Shown here piece by piece: positions 46,488-56,045 of a stretch of DNA of 64,000 nt. This DNA is from Sphingobium sp. DEHP117 (GTDB lineage Bacteria > Pseudomonadota > Alphaproteobacteria > Sphingomonadales > Sphingomonadaceae). The stretch covers positions 868,001 to 932,000 of the forward strand of contig NZ_JAPFBJ010000001.1 in the NCBI RefSeq assembly GCF_030867385.1, given 5' to 3'. The position numbers and the translations under genes were made by a program. Positions within the stretch are counted from its first letter, which is position 1; each line of letters opens with the position of its first letter. The notes beneath the pieces are model-generated. The model was given only the letters and a program-made list of their open reading frames with translations, was not told where the DNA came from and ran no database searches.

Positions 46488-46943
46488 TCAGCTCAGCCGC
46501 TCCAGCTCTTCCGGGCTCAATCCGCCGGGGACGATCATGATCGGGCAGGGCATTTTGCCCGCCTCGGCGCCTGTGAAGTGCGCAACGAGCGGACCGGGGG
46601 TGCCGTTTGCCGCCGCCGCGAGCACAAGAGCGGCAATCGTGGCGTCTTCCTTGAGGATCGCGCGGATGATCGGGATGGGTTCGCCGCTGCGTACTGTGAT
46701 CGTCGGCCTGATGCCGGATTCCTGCATCAGCGTGCCCGCAAGCGCCATCACCAACTGCTCGGCCCGCTCACGCGCCTCTTCGTCCATCATCTCCTGCACG
46801 CCGCCCCATTGCACGAAATCGGCCGGCGGCGTCACGGCGACGATATGCACGCCGCCGCCGGTCTTCGCGGCGCGGCGGGCGGCGAAGTGGATCGCCTTCT
46901 CAGCCTCAGCGCTTTCGTCCATAATAACCAGATAGGTTCTCAT
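46488..46943 (-). CDS. Universal stress protein (UspA family)
   Basis: The 151-residue protein has a single Usp domain: RTYLVIMDESAEAEKAIHFAARRA at the start, where most members have a nucleotide-binding Asp, and a C-terminal glycine-rich segment (GPLVAHFTGAEAGKMPCPIMIVPGG). The typical G-x2-G-x9-G-S/T ATP motif is only partly kept, so ATP binding is uncertain. I chose ATG 46943 with GGAGAG upstream. It is divergent from the PDH E2 gene. Confidence 0.88.
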   Translation of the reverse strand: MRTYLVIMDESAEAEKAIHFAARRAAKTGGGVHIVAVTPPADFVQWGGVQEMMDEEARERAEQLVMALAGTLMQESGIRPTITVRSGEPIPIIRAILKEDATIAALVLAAAANGTPGPLVAHFTGAEAGKMPCPIMIVPGGLSPEELERLS

Positions 46944-47080
46944 TCGCACATCTCTCCTATAAAAATGTGCCAAATTCGCATGTTTTAGTCTTTTCGTGGC
47001 AATTCGGATTGACCCCGGCGTAAAATGGAACAATCACACGGCATTCATAAAACCTCGTTCGAGAATTGGCACCATAGCTT

Positions 47081-48418
47081 ATGTCCATCGAAATCAAAAT
47101 GCCCGCGCTTTCACCTACCATGGAGCAAGGCACGCTCGCCAAATGGCTGGTGAAGGAAGGGGACAGTGTGCAGTCCGGCGACCTGCTGGCCGAAATCGAG
47201 ACCGACAAGGCAACGATGGAGTTCGAGGCGGTGGACGAGGGGGTGATCGGCAAGATTCTCGTGCCGGAGGGCAGCGAGGGTGTAAAGGTCGGCACGGTCA
47301 TCGCGACGATGGCAGGCGAGGGGGCCGAGGCGCCTTCCGCTCCAGCGGCCGCGCCTGCCGCTTCCGCACCTGAGTCGGCGCCCGCTGCTCCTCCGCCGGC
47401 TGTGGCTGCGGCTGCATCGGCCCCGCCGCAGCCCGTGGCAACCGCTGCCGCCGCCGAGCAAGGCGCGCGCGTTGTCGCATCCCCCGTCGCTCGCCGTATC
47501 GCAAAGGCAAGCGGCGTCGATCTGGCGGAGCTTGCCGGTTCCGGTCCGCGCGGTCGCATCGTCAAGGCTGATGTCGAGGCGCTCGCGGGTGGCGCATCGC
47601 GCCCAGCACCAGCGCCAGAACCCGCAGCCCGGCCTGCACAGTCGCCCGCCGCCGCACCGGCACCGGCTCCGGCACCGGCTCCGGCCGCCACCCGGCCCTC
47701 GGCCCCCGTCGCCGCGCAGGACTTCGGCATCCCGCACGAGGTTGCCAAGCTCTCCACCATGCGCAAGACGATCGCGCGCCGCCTCACGGAATCCAAGCAG
47801 AACGTGCCCCACATCTACCTCACGGTCGATGTCCGCCTCGATGCTCTGCTCAAGTTGCGCACAGAGCTGAACGCCTCGCTGGAAGGCCGTGGCGTCAAGC
47901 TCTCTGTCAACGACATGCTGATCAAGGCGCTGGCGCTTTCGCTGATCCAGGTGCCCGAATGCAATGTGCAGTTCGCGGGTGACCAGATGCTCAAGTTCAG
48001 CCGTGCGGACATCTCCGTCGCGGTGTCGATCCCGTCCGGCCTGATCACGCCTATCGTTACCGATGCAGGATCAAAGAGCATCTCGGCGATCTCGACCGAG
48101 ATGGCGGATCTCGCCAGCCGTGCCAAGGCAGGCAAGCTGCTACCGCCGGAATATCAGGGCGGCACGGCCTCGCTCTCCAACATGGGGATGATGGGCATCA
48201 AGCAGTTCGAGGCGGTGATCAACCCGCCGCAGGCGATGATCATGGCGATCGGTGCTGGCGAGAAACGGCCGTTCGTGGTCGATGACGCGCTCGCAATCGC
48301 CACGGTGATGAGCGCCACAGGCAGCTTTGATCACCGCGCCATCGATGGCGCAGACGGCGCCCGCCTGATGAGCGTGTTCCGCGAACTGGTCGAGAAGCCG
48401 CTGGGCCTGCTTGCGTGA
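47081..48418 (+). CDS. pdhC: Pyruvate dehydrogenase E2 (dihydrolipoamide acetyltransferase)
   Basis: E2 forms the core of the pyruvate dehydrogenase complex and transfers acetyl groups to CoA. The 445-residue protein has one lipoyl domain (1-80, modified Lys in [12 protein letters not shown]), an Ala/Pro linker, an E3-binding domain ([18 protein letters not shown], about 138-155), a second Ala/Pro linker and a catalytic domain ending in [16 protein letters not shown] with the active-site His and Asp. E1 alpha and beta are not here. lpdA follows after one small gene. Confidence 0.95.
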   Translation: MSIEIKMPALSPTMEQGTLAKWLVKEGDSVQSGDLLAEIETDKATMEFEAVDEGVIGKILVPEGSEGVKVGTVIATMAGEGAEAPSAPAAAPAASAPESAPAAPPPAVAAAASAPPQPVATAAAAEQGARVVASPVARRIAKASGVDLAELAGSGPRGRIVKADVEALAGGASRPAPAPEPAARPAQSPAAAPAPAPAPAPAATRPSAPVAAQDFGIPHEVAKLSTMRKTIARRLTESKQNVPHIYLTVDVRLDALLKLRTELNASLEGRGVKLSVNDMLIKALALSLIQVPECNVQFAGDQMLKFSRADISVAVSIPSGLITPIVTDAGSKSISAISTEMADLASRAKAGKLLPPEYQGGTASLSNMGMMGIKQFEAVINPPQAMIMAIGAGEKRPFVVDDALAIATVMSATGSFDHRAIDGADGARLMSVFRELVEKPLGLLA

Positions 48419-48792
48419 CAGTGCCGCCCGAAGGCCAACCCATGATCCGCGTTACCGCGATGCCGACTGACATCAACCCCTATGGCGGGGTGTTCGGCGG
48501 ATGGATCATGAGCCAGATGGCGCTGGGCGCGGCCTCGCTGGCCTCGCGACACAGCAAGGGGAGGGCAATCCTCGTTGCCGCGAGTGATTTCCAGTTTCCT
48601 GCCGGGATGCTGGTGGGCGAGGAACTTTCCGTCTATGCAACGCTCGAGCGCCAGGGCCGCACCTCGATGACCATCGCGGCCGAAGGCTGGCGGCGTGAGC
48701 GTGATGGCGATGAAAGCTCGCGCGCCGCCTCCGGGTGCTTTACATTTGTCGCAGTAGACGAGACCAACACGCCGCGCGCAATCGCGCCTTGA
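48415..48792 (+). CDS. Hot-dog acyl-CoA thioesterase (YciA-like)
   Basis: The 125-residue protein has the acyl-CoA thioesterase core: [21 protein letters not shown] (in part, about 16-36), with the Asn-Pro and Gly-Gly of the catalytic helix, and [18 protein letters not shown]. YciA-type enzymes hydrolyse many acyl-CoAs. The GTG start overlaps the pdhC stop by 4 bases, so it is co-translated with E2. A role in balancing acetyl-CoA and free CoA is inferred. No SD is needed given the coupling. Confidence 0.88.
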   Translation: MTVPPEGQPMIRVTAMPTDINPYGGVFGGWIMSQMALGAASLASRHSKGRAILVAASDFQFPAGMLVGEELSVYATLERQGRTSMTIAAEGWRRERDGDESSRAASGCFTFVAVDETNTPRAIAP

Positions 48793-48826
48793 ACCTCCGC
48801 AGATATTTTCCAGGGAAGCAGTGATA

Positions 48827-50242
48827 ATGGCAGACAGTTACGACCTTATCGTTCTTGGCTCCGGCCCCGGCGGCTATGTCGCGGCGATCCGCGCTGCGCA
48901 GCTGGGCCTCAAGGTCGGCATTGTCGAGCGCGAAAATCTCGGCGGCATCTGCCTCAATTGGGGCTGTATACCTACCAAGGCGCTGCTGCGCTCGGCCGAG
49001 ATATTCCACTATATGCAGCACGCCTCGGCCTATGGCCTGGCGGCGGAGAAAATCAGCGCCGATCTCGATGCGGTGGTCAAGCGTTCGCGCGGGGTGGCGA
49101 AGCAGCTCAATCAGGGCGTCACTCACCTGATGAAGAAGAACAAGATCACGGTCCACATGGGCGAGGGCAAGCTGATTGCCAAGGGCAAGCTGGCCGTAAG
49201 CAAGGATGGCAAGACCGAGGAACTGAGCGCGAAGCACATCATCATCGCCACCGGCGCGCGCGCGCGTGATCTCCCGGCCGCGCGGGCTGACGGCAAGCGG
49301 ATCTGGACCTATCGCCACGCAATGACCCCGCCCGAGATGCCCACAAAGCTGCTCGTCATCGGCTCTGGCGCGATCGGTATCGAATTTGCGAGTTTTTACA
49401 ACGACATGGGTGCCGAGGTGACCGTCGTGGAGATGATGGACCGCATCGTGCCGGTCGAGGATGCAGACGTCTCCGCCTTTCTCGAAAAGGCGCTGACCAA
49501 GCAGGGCATCAAAATCATGACCGGCGCAAAGGTGCAGGAGGTCAGGAATGGCGAAACGGACGTTCAGGTCAAGCTTCAGGACAAGGGCGGCGCAGTAACT
49601 GATGGCGTGTTCAGCCACGTCATCGTTGCGATCGGCATCGTGCCCAATGTCGAGAATATCGGTCTTGAGGATGTCGGCGTCGAACCGGACAAACGGTTTC
49701 ACATCAAGACTGACGGCCTGTGCCGCACCAATGTTGACGGGATTTGGGCGATAGGCGACGTCACCGGACCGCCCTGGCTGGCGCACAAGGCAAGCCACGA
49801 GGGCGTGATCGCGGCTGAAGCGATCGCGCAGGCGCTGGGCAATAAGGATGTGCACCCACACGAGATGGATGTGCGCAACATCCCGGGCTGCACCTATTGC
49901 CACCCGCAGATCGCCTCGGTCGGCCTCACGGAAGCGAGCGCGAAAGAGGCTGGCTACAAGGTCAAGGTTGGCACCTTCCCCTTTATCGGCAACGGCAAGG
50001 CGATTGCGCTGGGCGAGGCGGAAGGCTTCGTCAAGACGGTGTTCGACGAGGCCACCGGCGAGTTGCTCGGTGCCCACATGATCGGCGCCGAAGTGACGGA
50101 GTTGATCCAGGGCTATGTCGTCGGCAAGACGCTGGAGACGACCGAGGCGGAACTGATGACTACCGTGTTCCCGCACCCGACCTTGAGCGAAATGATGCAC
50201 GAAAGCGTGCTCTCCGCTTATGGGCGGGCGCTGCATATGTAG
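48827..50242 (+). CDS. lpdA: Dihydrolipoyl dehydrogenase (E3)
   Basis: E3 reoxidises the lipoyl groups of 2-oxoacid dehydrogenase complexes with NAD+. The 471-residue flavoprotein has LIVLGSGPGGYVAAIRA at the start, the redox disulfide GGICLNWGCIPTKALL (about 38-53), the NAD-binding VIGSGAIGIEFASFY near 182 and the C-terminal VFPHPTLSEMMHE with the His-Glu pair. I chose ATG 48827 (MADSYDL) with GGGAAG upstream; GTG 48821 is possible. It is the third gene of the E2-thioesterase-E3 unit. Confidence 0.95.
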   Translation: MADSYDLIVLGSGPGGYVAAIRAAQLGLKVGIVERENLGGICLNWGCIPTKALLRSAEIFHYMQHASAYGLAAEKISADLDAVVKRSRGVAKQLNQGVTHLMKKNKITVHMGEGKLIAKGKLAVSKDGKTEELSAKHIIIATGARARDLPAARADGKRIWTYRHAMTPPEMPTKLLVIGSGAIGIEFASFYNDMGAEVTVVEMMDRIVPVEDADVSAFLEKALTKQGIKIMTGAKVQEVRNGETDVQVKLQDKGGAVTDGVFSHVIVAIGIVPNVENIGLEDVGVEPDKRFHIKTDGLCRTNVDGIWAIGDVTGPPWLAHKASHEGVIAAEAIAQALGNKDVHPHEMDVRNIPGCTYCHPQIASVGLTEASAKEAGYKVKVGTFPFIGNGKAIALGEAEGFVKTVFDEATGELLGAHMIGAEVTELIQGYVVGKTLETTEAELMTTVFPHPTLSEMMHESVLSAYGRALHM

Positions 50243-50269
50243 GCAGTCACCGGCTGCGAAAGGTTGCCC

Positions 50270-51109
50270 ATGTCGGACTATCGGCTCGTGGACGTATTCG
50301 GCTCGGGGCCATTTACGGGCAACCCTGTCGCGGTCGTGACGGGAAAGGACGACCTCGATACCGACACGATGCTGCGTATCACGCAGTGGTTCAACCTTTC
50401 GGAGACGACGTTTCTCCTCCCCGCCACCGATAGCGCGGCGGACTATCGCGTCCGGATATTCACGCCTGACCGGGAGCTGCCCTTCGCTGGGCATCCGACT
50501 TTGGGCACCTGCCATGCCTGGCTCGAACAGGGTGGCCAGCCGAAAAATCCGGATCATATCGTCCAGCAATGCCCGGCCGGGCTGATCAATCTTCGCCGTG
50601 TCGATGGGCGGCTGGCTTTTTCTGGCCCGCCGCTGGTCCGATCGGGCGGTGTTGATGCACAGACGGCAGAGCGCATCGCTGCCTTTTTGCGGATTGACCG
50701 GGAACGTTTCGTAGACATCGCATGGGTGGATAACGGCCCCGGCTGGATCGGCGTCATGCTGGGTTCGGCCGAAGAGGTCTTGGCGCTTGACCCGCTTCGC
50801 AGCTATCCCGAGCGGATCGAGGTTGGCGTCATCGGCCCCCATCAGGGCGGCGGCCCCGTAGACTATGAAATTCGCACCTTTTTCACGAACCACACCCTGA
50901 CGATCATTGAAGATCCCATCACCGGCAGCTTCAACGCCTCGGTGGCCGAGTGGCTCTACGGCAGCGGGCGGGTCGACCGCGCCTATGTTGCGGCTCAGGG
51001 CACGAAGCTGGGCCGGAGCGGCCGTGTCTATGTCGATCGCGACGACGCAGGCGCCATCTGGATCGCGGGCGACACGCAGACGCTGGTTCGCGGAACGCCC
51101 ACTTTTTGA
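50270..51109 (+). CDS. PhzF-family isomerase
   Basis: PhzF-like enzymes have a diaminopimelate-epimerase fold and carry out a proton shift. Only a few take part in phenazine synthesis; most have unknown substrates. The 279-residue protein has VDVFGSGPFTGNPVAVV at the start, the catalytic Glu in NLSETTFLLP (about residue 45), FTPDRELPFAGHPTLGT near 66-82 and EDPITGSFNASVAEWL near 214. I chose ATG 50270 with AAAGG upstream. No phenazine genes are nearby. Confidence 0.88.
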   Translation: MSDYRLVDVFGSGPFTGNPVAVVTGKDDLDTDTMLRITQWFNLSETTFLLPATDSAADYRVRIFTPDRELPFAGHPTLGTCHAWLEQGGQPKNPDHIVQQCPAGLINLRRVDGRLAFSGPPLVRSGGVDAQTAERIAAFLRIDRERFVDIAWVDNGPGWIGVMLGSAEEVLALDPLRSYPERIEVGVIGPHQGGGPVDYEIRTFFTNHTLTIIEDPITGSFNASVAEWLYGSGRVDRAYVAAQGTKLGRSGRVYVDRDDAGAIWIAGDTQTLVRGTPTF

Positions 51110-51206
51110 ACGAACAGCGCTCCGGGGCGATTTTGATACCGGATTACGCAATGCTTCTCTAAGCTCCCGGCGGCGTAACGATGTAGCCAAGCGGGAGGAT
51201 CGCAGC

Positions 51207-51809
51207 ATGCCGAAACGGGATATCTTGGTCGGTTTGGCACTGTTGCTGTTTGTGCTCGCTGCGGGGATTCTTCAGGCGCGCGGCTGGTTCGATGGGTTTG
51301 ATCTTGCGCTTACCGGGCATATCGCCGGATGGCGCGAGGGCGGGGGGGCTGGCTTGACGCCCTTCCTGTTAATGCTCAGCAACCTGACGGATTCCGTAGG
51401 GCGCCTGATCATGCTGGCTCTGCTCGCGGCGCTCTTCCTGTGGCGAGGAGCGTTCCGCCATTGGCTCTGGCTGGCGTCTGTATCTGTCGCCGCCATGCTC
51501 CTCAATTCGGCGCTCAAGCGGCTGTTTCAGGCGGAGCGGCCAGACGTCATGACCCATCTCGATCATACGCTGAGCTACAGCTTTCCGAGCGGCCATGCCT
51601 GCGGAAACATGGTGTTCTTCGGCGCTCTCGCGATGGCGTCCGGTTCGCGGATCAGATGGGCGGCGGCTCTGCCGGTCATCCTGCTGATCGGCGTGTCACG
51701 CGTGTGGCTCGGCGTTCACTGGCCGAGCGATGTTATCTGCGGCTGGATCGAAGGCGCGGCGATCCTTCTCATCAGCCGCCACTGGCTCCCGCCCGCGCGC
51801 AGGCAATAA
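51207..51809 (+). CDS. PAP2-family membrane phosphatase
   Basis: The 200-residue protein has about five or six membrane helices and the three phosphatase motifs: KRLFQAERPD (about 94-103), SYSFPSGHACG (about 114-124) and SRVWLGVHWPSDV (about 157-169), with the catalytic His residues. Family members dephosphorylate undecaprenyl diphosphate or phosphatidyl phosphates at the periplasmic face; the substrate here is not determined. I chose ATG 51207 with GGGAGG upstream. Confidence 0.9.
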   Translation: MPKRDILVGLALLLFVLAAGILQARGWFDGFDLALTGHIAGWREGGGAGLTPFLLMLSNLTDSVGRLIMLALLAALFLWRGAFRHWLWLASVSVAAMLLNSALKRLFQAERPDVMTHLDHTLSYSFPSGHACGNMVFFGALAMASGSRIRWAAALPVILLIGVSRVWLGVHWPSDVICGWIEGAAILLISRHWLPPARRQ

Positions 51810-51812
51810 AAA

Positions 51813-51848
51813 AGGCGGGAGGCACCAGGGCCGTCCCGCCTGATTTTG
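51813..51848. terminator. Bidirectional terminator after the PAP2 gene
   Basis: AGGCGGGA at 51813-51820 pairs with TCCCGCCT at 51834-51841. On the plus strand GATTTTG follows; on the minus strand TTTTTTATTG follows. It separates the converging PAP2 and lipoprotein genes. Confidence 0.85.
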
Positions 51849-51866
51849 TACGCCGAAGCGCGCAGA

Positions 51867-52073
51867 TTACTGCGCGGCGTTCTCGGCGGCGTTGCCAGCG
51901 GCGTTCGCGGCGTTGTCGGCAGCGTTCGAAACGTTGGCAGCAGCATTCTCAACAGCGTTGGCGGCGTTGTCGACAACGTTCGCCGCGTTGTTGGTGGCTT
52001 CCTCAGGCTTCGAACCGCAAGCAGCGAGCGCCAGCAGGCCGGCCGAGGCGAAAACAACAGCGATCTTCTTCAT
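51867..52073 (-). CDS. Small Asn/Ala-repeat lipoprotein
   Basis: The 68-residue product has a lipoprotein signal (MKKIAVVFASAGLLALAACG, lipobox LAAC, Cys about residue 19). The mature part is a low-complexity chain of NAAN, NAAD and NAAE-type units that would form a continuous Ala-faced helix, like Lpp. Similar small proteins in sphingomonads are often mislabelled as circumsporozoite-like. I chose ATG 52073; a start at 52106 would put 11 residues before the signal. Its function is unknown; an envelope structural role is inferred. Confidence 0.8.
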   Translation of the reverse strand: MKKIAVVFASAGLLALAACGSKPEEATNNAANVVDNAANAVENAAANVSNAADNAANAAGNAAENAAQ

Positions 52074-52196
52074 CTTGTTAGGCTCCCAATAGCATGTCTC
52101 GCTCATGTAAACCTTAACAGTTTCACACCTGCGAGCGCACCGAATTAACGCATCGAGTCAACAAATCAACTCTTTTTTGCCCCCGAGCGTCCTGTT

Positions 52197-52221
52197 GAGA
52201 ATCGCGCGACGAACGATTCTC
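52197..52221. promoter_or_regulatory. Inverted repeat between the lipoprotein and ettA
   Basis: GAGAATCG at 52197-52204 is the exact inverse of CGATTCTC at 52214-52221, with a nine-base spacer. It lies in the 276-base divergent region, which is AT-rich around it and has no gene. It could be an operator or a small transcript hairpin. Confidence 0.4.
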
Positions 52222-52349
52222 TACTACATAGCTTTTATTTTTGTGCAAGTGCGATGTGGCACCGAATGCTCAACCCATTTGCCATTGCGCGGCGGCTGCG
52301 CTAACGCGCGGCCAACATTCTCAACCAGTCCAAGCGGAGCCAACCGATC

Positions 52350-54032
52350 ATGAGCGGTGCGCAATATGCCTTTGTCATGAAGGGCATGACCAAATCCTTC
52401 CCCGGCGCGCAAAAGCCGGTGCTGAGCAACATCAATCTGCAATTCTACTTCGGCGCGAAGATCGGCATCGTCGGTCCCAACGGCGTTGGTAAATCGACAC
52501 TGATGAAGATCATGGCGGGGATCGACACGGATTTTACCGGCGAGGCATGGCCGGGTGAGAACATCACCGTCGGCTATCTGGCGCAGGAGCCTGAGCTGGA
52601 TCCGAGCAAGACCGTGCTCGAAAACGTGAAGGACGGCGCGCGCGACATCGCCGACAAGCTCGACCGCTTCAACGAGATCAGCATGATCATGGCCGATCCG
52701 CCCGAGGATGCCGATTTCGATGCGCTGATGACCGAAATGGGCGAGTTGCAGGAGCATATCGACGCGGTGGATGGCTGGACGCTGGACAATCAGCTCGAAA
52801 TCGCGATGGAAGCGCTGCGCTGCCCACCGGGCGACTGGAGCGTGGAGAGCCTCTCGGGCGGCGAGAAGCGCCGCATCGCGCTCACCCGCCTGCTGATCCA
52901 GAAGCCGTCGATCCTGCTGCTCGACGAGCCGACCAACCATCTCGATGCGGAAAGCGTGGAGTGGCTCGAAAACCACCTGAAGGAATATCCCGGCGCGGTG
53001 CTGATGATCACCCACGACCGCTATTTCCTCGATAATGTCGTGGGCTGGATCCTGGAGCTCGATCGCGGAAAATATTACCCCTACGAGGGCAATTACTCCA
53101 CCTATCTCGAAAAGAAGGCGAAGCGCCTGGAGCAGGAGGAGCGCGAGGAATCCGGCCGCCAGAAGGCAATCAAGGAAGAGCTGGAGTGGATCCGGCAGGG
53201 TCCCAAGGGCCGCCAGACCAAGTCCAAGGCGCGTATCGCGAAGTTCGAGCAGCTCGTTGCCGCGCAGGAGAACCGCACGCCCGGCAAGGCCCAGATCGTC
53301 ATCCAGGTGCCAGAGCGCCTTGGCGGCAAGGTCATCGAGGTCAAGAACATCTCCAAGGCCTATGGCGACAAGCTGCTATTCGAGAACCTCAGCTTCACCC
53401 TGCCACCCGGTGGTATCGTCGGCGTGATCGGTCCCAACGGTGCGGGCAAGTCAACGCTCTTCAAGATCCTCACCGGCAAGGAACAGCCGGACACGGGCAG
53501 TATCGAGATCGGCTCGACCGTGCATCTCGGCTATGTAGACCAGAGCCGCGATCACCTCGATGGCTCGAAGAACGTGTGGGAAGAGATTTCCGACGGGCTG
53601 GACTATATGAAGGTGAACGGCCACGATACGAGCACGCGGGCCTATGTCGGTGCGTTCAATTTCAAGGGCCAGGATCAGCAGAAGAACGTCGGCAAGCTCT
53701 CCGGCGGTGAGCGCAACCGCGTCCACATGGCAAAGATGCTGAAGACCGGCGGCAACGTGCTGTTGCTCGACGAACCGACCAACGATCTCGACGTGGAAAC
53801 GCTGGGCGCGCTGGAGGATGCGATCGAGAATTTCGCGGGTTGCGCCGTGGTCATCAGCCACGATCGCTTCTTCCTCGATCGCCTCGCCACCCACATCCTC
53901 GCCTTCGAGGGCAACAGCCATGTCGAATGGTTCGAGGGCAACTTCGAAGCCTATGAGGAAGACAAGCGCCGCCGCCTCGGCGATGCTGCGGACCGGCCGA
54001 CCAGCCTCGCCTACAAGAAGCTGACGCGATAA
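52350..54032 (+). CDS. ettA: Energy-dependent translational throttle protein EttA
   Basis: EttA is an ABC-F ATPase that binds the ribosomal E site and gates the first elongation steps according to the ATP/ADP ratio. The 560-residue soluble protein has two ABC domains: Walker A GPNGVGKST (about 45) and GPNGAGKST (about 362), signatures LSGGEKRR and LSGGERNR. Between them lies the P-site tRNA interaction region with LEKKAKRLEQEER. There are no membrane helices. Its length and LSGGEKRRIAL pattern fit EttA rather than Uup. Confidence 0.94.
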   Translation: MSGAQYAFVMKGMTKSFPGAQKPVLSNINLQFYFGAKIGIVGPNGVGKSTLMKIMAGIDTDFTGEAWPGENITVGYLAQEPELDPSKTVLENVKDGARDIADKLDRFNEISMIMADPPEDADFDALMTEMGELQEHIDAVDGWTLDNQLEIAMEALRCPPGDWSVESLSGGEKRRIALTRLLIQKPSILLLDEPTNHLDAESVEWLENHLKEYPGAVLMITHDRYFLDNVVGWILELDRGKYYPYEGNYSTYLEKKAKRLEQEEREESGRQKAIKEELEWIRQGPKGRQTKSKARIAKFEQLVAAQENRTPGKAQIVIQVPERLGGKVIEVKNISKAYGDKLLFENLSFTLPPGGIVGVIGPNGAGKSTLFKILTGKEQPDTGSIEIGSTVHLGYVDQSRDHLDGSKNVWEEISDGLDYMKVNGHDTSTRAYVGAFNFKGQDQQKNVGKLSGGERNRVHMAKMLKTGGNVLLLDEPTNDLDVETLGALEDAIENFAGCAVVISHDRFFLDRLATHILAFEGNSHVEWFEGNFEAYEEDKRRRLGDAADRPTSLAYKKLTR

Positions 54033-54057
54033 CTGCGCGGGCCGCTGCGCCTGCCGC

Positions 54058-55872
54058 TCAGGCGGCGGGCGCGGCGTCCGGCGCAGGGCTGTCCGTCAGC
54101 TGCACCGAGGCAAGCCTCGCATAGAGGCCGCCCTGCTGCATCAGCGCGTCGTGGCTGCCCAGTTCCGCGATCCGCCCCTGATCCATCACGACGATGCGGT
54201 CTGCCGAGCGCACGGTCGAGAGCCGGTGCGCGATGACGATGGTCGTGCGCCCTTGCATCAGCCGCTCGATCGCCTGCTGCACCAGATGCTCGGAGCGGGA
54301 ATCGAGCGCGGAAGTCGCCTCGTCCAGCAGCAGGACCGGCGCGTTTCTCAGCATCGCGCGAGCAATGGCGATGCGTTGGCGCTGCCCGCCCGAAAGGCGC
54401 GCACCATTTTCGCCGAGATAGGTATCCAGCCCCTGCGGCAGCTCGCGCAGAAACTCCTCCGCGTTCGCCGCTCGCGCTGCCTGCCAGATTTCGTCGTCGG
54501 TTGCGTCCCAGCGGCCATAGCGCAGATTGTCGCGCGCAGAGGCGGCAAAGATGATCGTCTCCTGCGGCACCAGCGCCATCAGACCGCGCAGATCGCTTAG
54601 CGCGGCCTCGGTGAGCGGGACGCCGTTGAGGCTGATCGTGCCGGACTCGAGATCGTAGAATCGCAGCAAAAGCTGCAGAACCGTGCTCTTTCCGGCGCCC
54701 GAGGGCCCAACGAGCGCCAGCGTCTCGCCCGGCTGCACGTCGAGCGTAAAATCCTCCAGCGCCAGCCTGTCCGGCCTGGTGGGATAGCGGAAGCGCACAT
54801 GATCGAAGCGGATACGCACGCCGCCCTCGTTGGAGGGGATAGCCCGGGCGCTGGCTGGAGTGGCGAGTGCCGGCTCGGTCGCCAGCAGCTCGCCCAGCCG
54901 CCCCGCCGCGCCCGCGCCGCGCAGCAAATCGCCCCAGCTTTCGGAAAGCGATCCAAATGCGCCCGCCACCAGCCCGCCGGTAATGACGAAGGCGGCAATG
55001 CTGCCGCCCGTCATGCGCCCGGCCGCCACATCCAGCGCACCCTGCCACATCACCGCGACGATCGACCCGAAGATCAGGAAAAACGCCACAGCTGTGATGA
55101 GCGCGCGCATGCGGATGCGTTTGCGGGCGATGCCCAGCGTACGAGCAACCTGCGCGCCGAAGCGGTCAGCTTCGCGCTCCTCCTGCCCGAAAGCCTGCAC
55201 GATGCGCATCGCGCCCAGTATCTCTGCGGTCATGCTGCCCACGCTGGCGACGCCGTCCTGGCTGTCGCGAGACAGGCGGCGCAGGCGGCGTCCCATGGTC
55301 AGGATAGGCAGCACCACGACAGGTATGCCGATGAGCAGATAGGCCGTCAGCTTGGGCGCGATCGTGAAGAGATAGATCATGCCGCCCAGTCCGGTCACCA
55401 TATTGCGCAGCGCGACTGAGATGGTCGATCCGACGATCAGCTCAATCACGGCAGCATCCGCCGTCATGCGCGCTGCGATCTCGGAAGGGCGGTTTTCCTC
55501 GAAGAATGCTGGAGGCTGGCGCAGCAGATGACGCTGCACCGCAACGCGGATGTCCGCCACCACACGCTCACCCAGGATCGAAAAAAAGTAAAACCGCGCC
55601 GCACTCGCCAAGGCCATCACGAGAACGATGAGCAAGAGGTACTCGAACCAGCGGCCGATGTCATGCGCGCTGCCCGCTGCGAAACCCTTGTCGATCACCA
55701 GCCGAAAGCCGCTCGGGATCGCCAGCGTTGCCGCCGAAGCCAGGATAAGGGATACGCTCGCAGCCGCCAGCTTGGCCGGATAACGCCGCAGCAGCGTCAG
55801 TATCCAGCGCAGGTTCCCCAGCGAGCCGCGCGGTGCGTCAGGATCGAGCCGGGCGTCGGGTTTTCTTGCCAT
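54058..55872 (-). CDS. ABC exporter, fused permease and ATPase (MsbA/ABCB type)
   Basis: The 604-residue half-transporter has six membrane helices (about 30-330) and a C-terminal ATPase with Walker A GPSGAGKST (about 390), signature LSGGQRQRIAIA (about 488), Walker B VLLLDEAT and the H-loop AHRLS. Such proteins flip lipids or drugs; in a sphingomonad it could serve glycosphingolipid or polysaccharide export, but the sequence does not say. I chose ATG 55872 (MARKPDARL), since the frame upstream is not conserved. It converges on ettA. Confidence 0.88.
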   Translation of the reverse strand: MARKPDARLDPDAPRGSLGNLRWILTLLRRYPAKLAAASVSLILASAATLAIPSGFRLVIDKGFAAGSAHDIGRWFEYLLLIVLVMALASAARFYFFSILGERVVADIRVAVQRHLLRQPPAFFEENRPSEIAARMTADAAVIELIVGSTISVALRNMVTGLGGMIYLFTIAPKLTAYLLIGIPVVVLPILTMGRRLRRLSRDSQDGVASVGSMTAEILGAMRIVQAFGQEEREADRFGAQVARTLGIARKRIRMRALITAVAFFLIFGSIVAVMWQGALDVAAGRMTGGSIAAFVITGGLVAGAFGSLSESWGDLLRGAGAAGRLGELLATEPALATPASARAIPSNEGGVRIRFDHVRFRYPTRPDRLALEDFTLDVQPGETLALVGPSGAGKSTVLQLLLRFYDLESGTISLNGVPLTEAALSDLRGLMALVPQETIIFAASARDNLRYGRWDATDDEIWQAARAANAEEFLRELPQGLDTYLGENGARLSGGQRQRIAIARAMLRNAPVLLLDEATSALDSRSEHLVQQAIERLMQGRTTIVIAHRLSTVRSADRIVVMDQGRIAELGSHDALMQQGGLYARLASVQLTDSPAPDAAPAA

Positions 55873-56045
55873 GCGAGGGCGCTTAGCAGCGGCGCAGACC
55901 ATTCTCAATCAGACTTTGGGCGACAGCTGCCTCGAAATGGTGATGAGACGGTAAACGAAAACATTTGCCTATTGTGCAGCGCGATAATAACCTGAAAATC
56001 ATTTCGGCTTATGCTGCCGAACGTGTCGCCCTGAGGGTCAAAAAC

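Noticed and set aside
50270..51109. Phenazine biosynthesis
   Set aside because: Only a PhzF-family protein is present; no other phz genes are near and most PhzF homologues are unrelated to phenazines.
48740..51208. An 822-codon minus-strand ORF opposite lpdA and phzF
   Set aside because: It spans two certain genes and a gap with no motif of its own; it is an absence of stops in GC-rich DNA.
51846..52148. A 100-codon plus-strand ORF with Val/Gly repeats
   Set aside because: It is the complement of the Asn/Ala-repeat lipoprotein, which has a signal peptide and lipobox.
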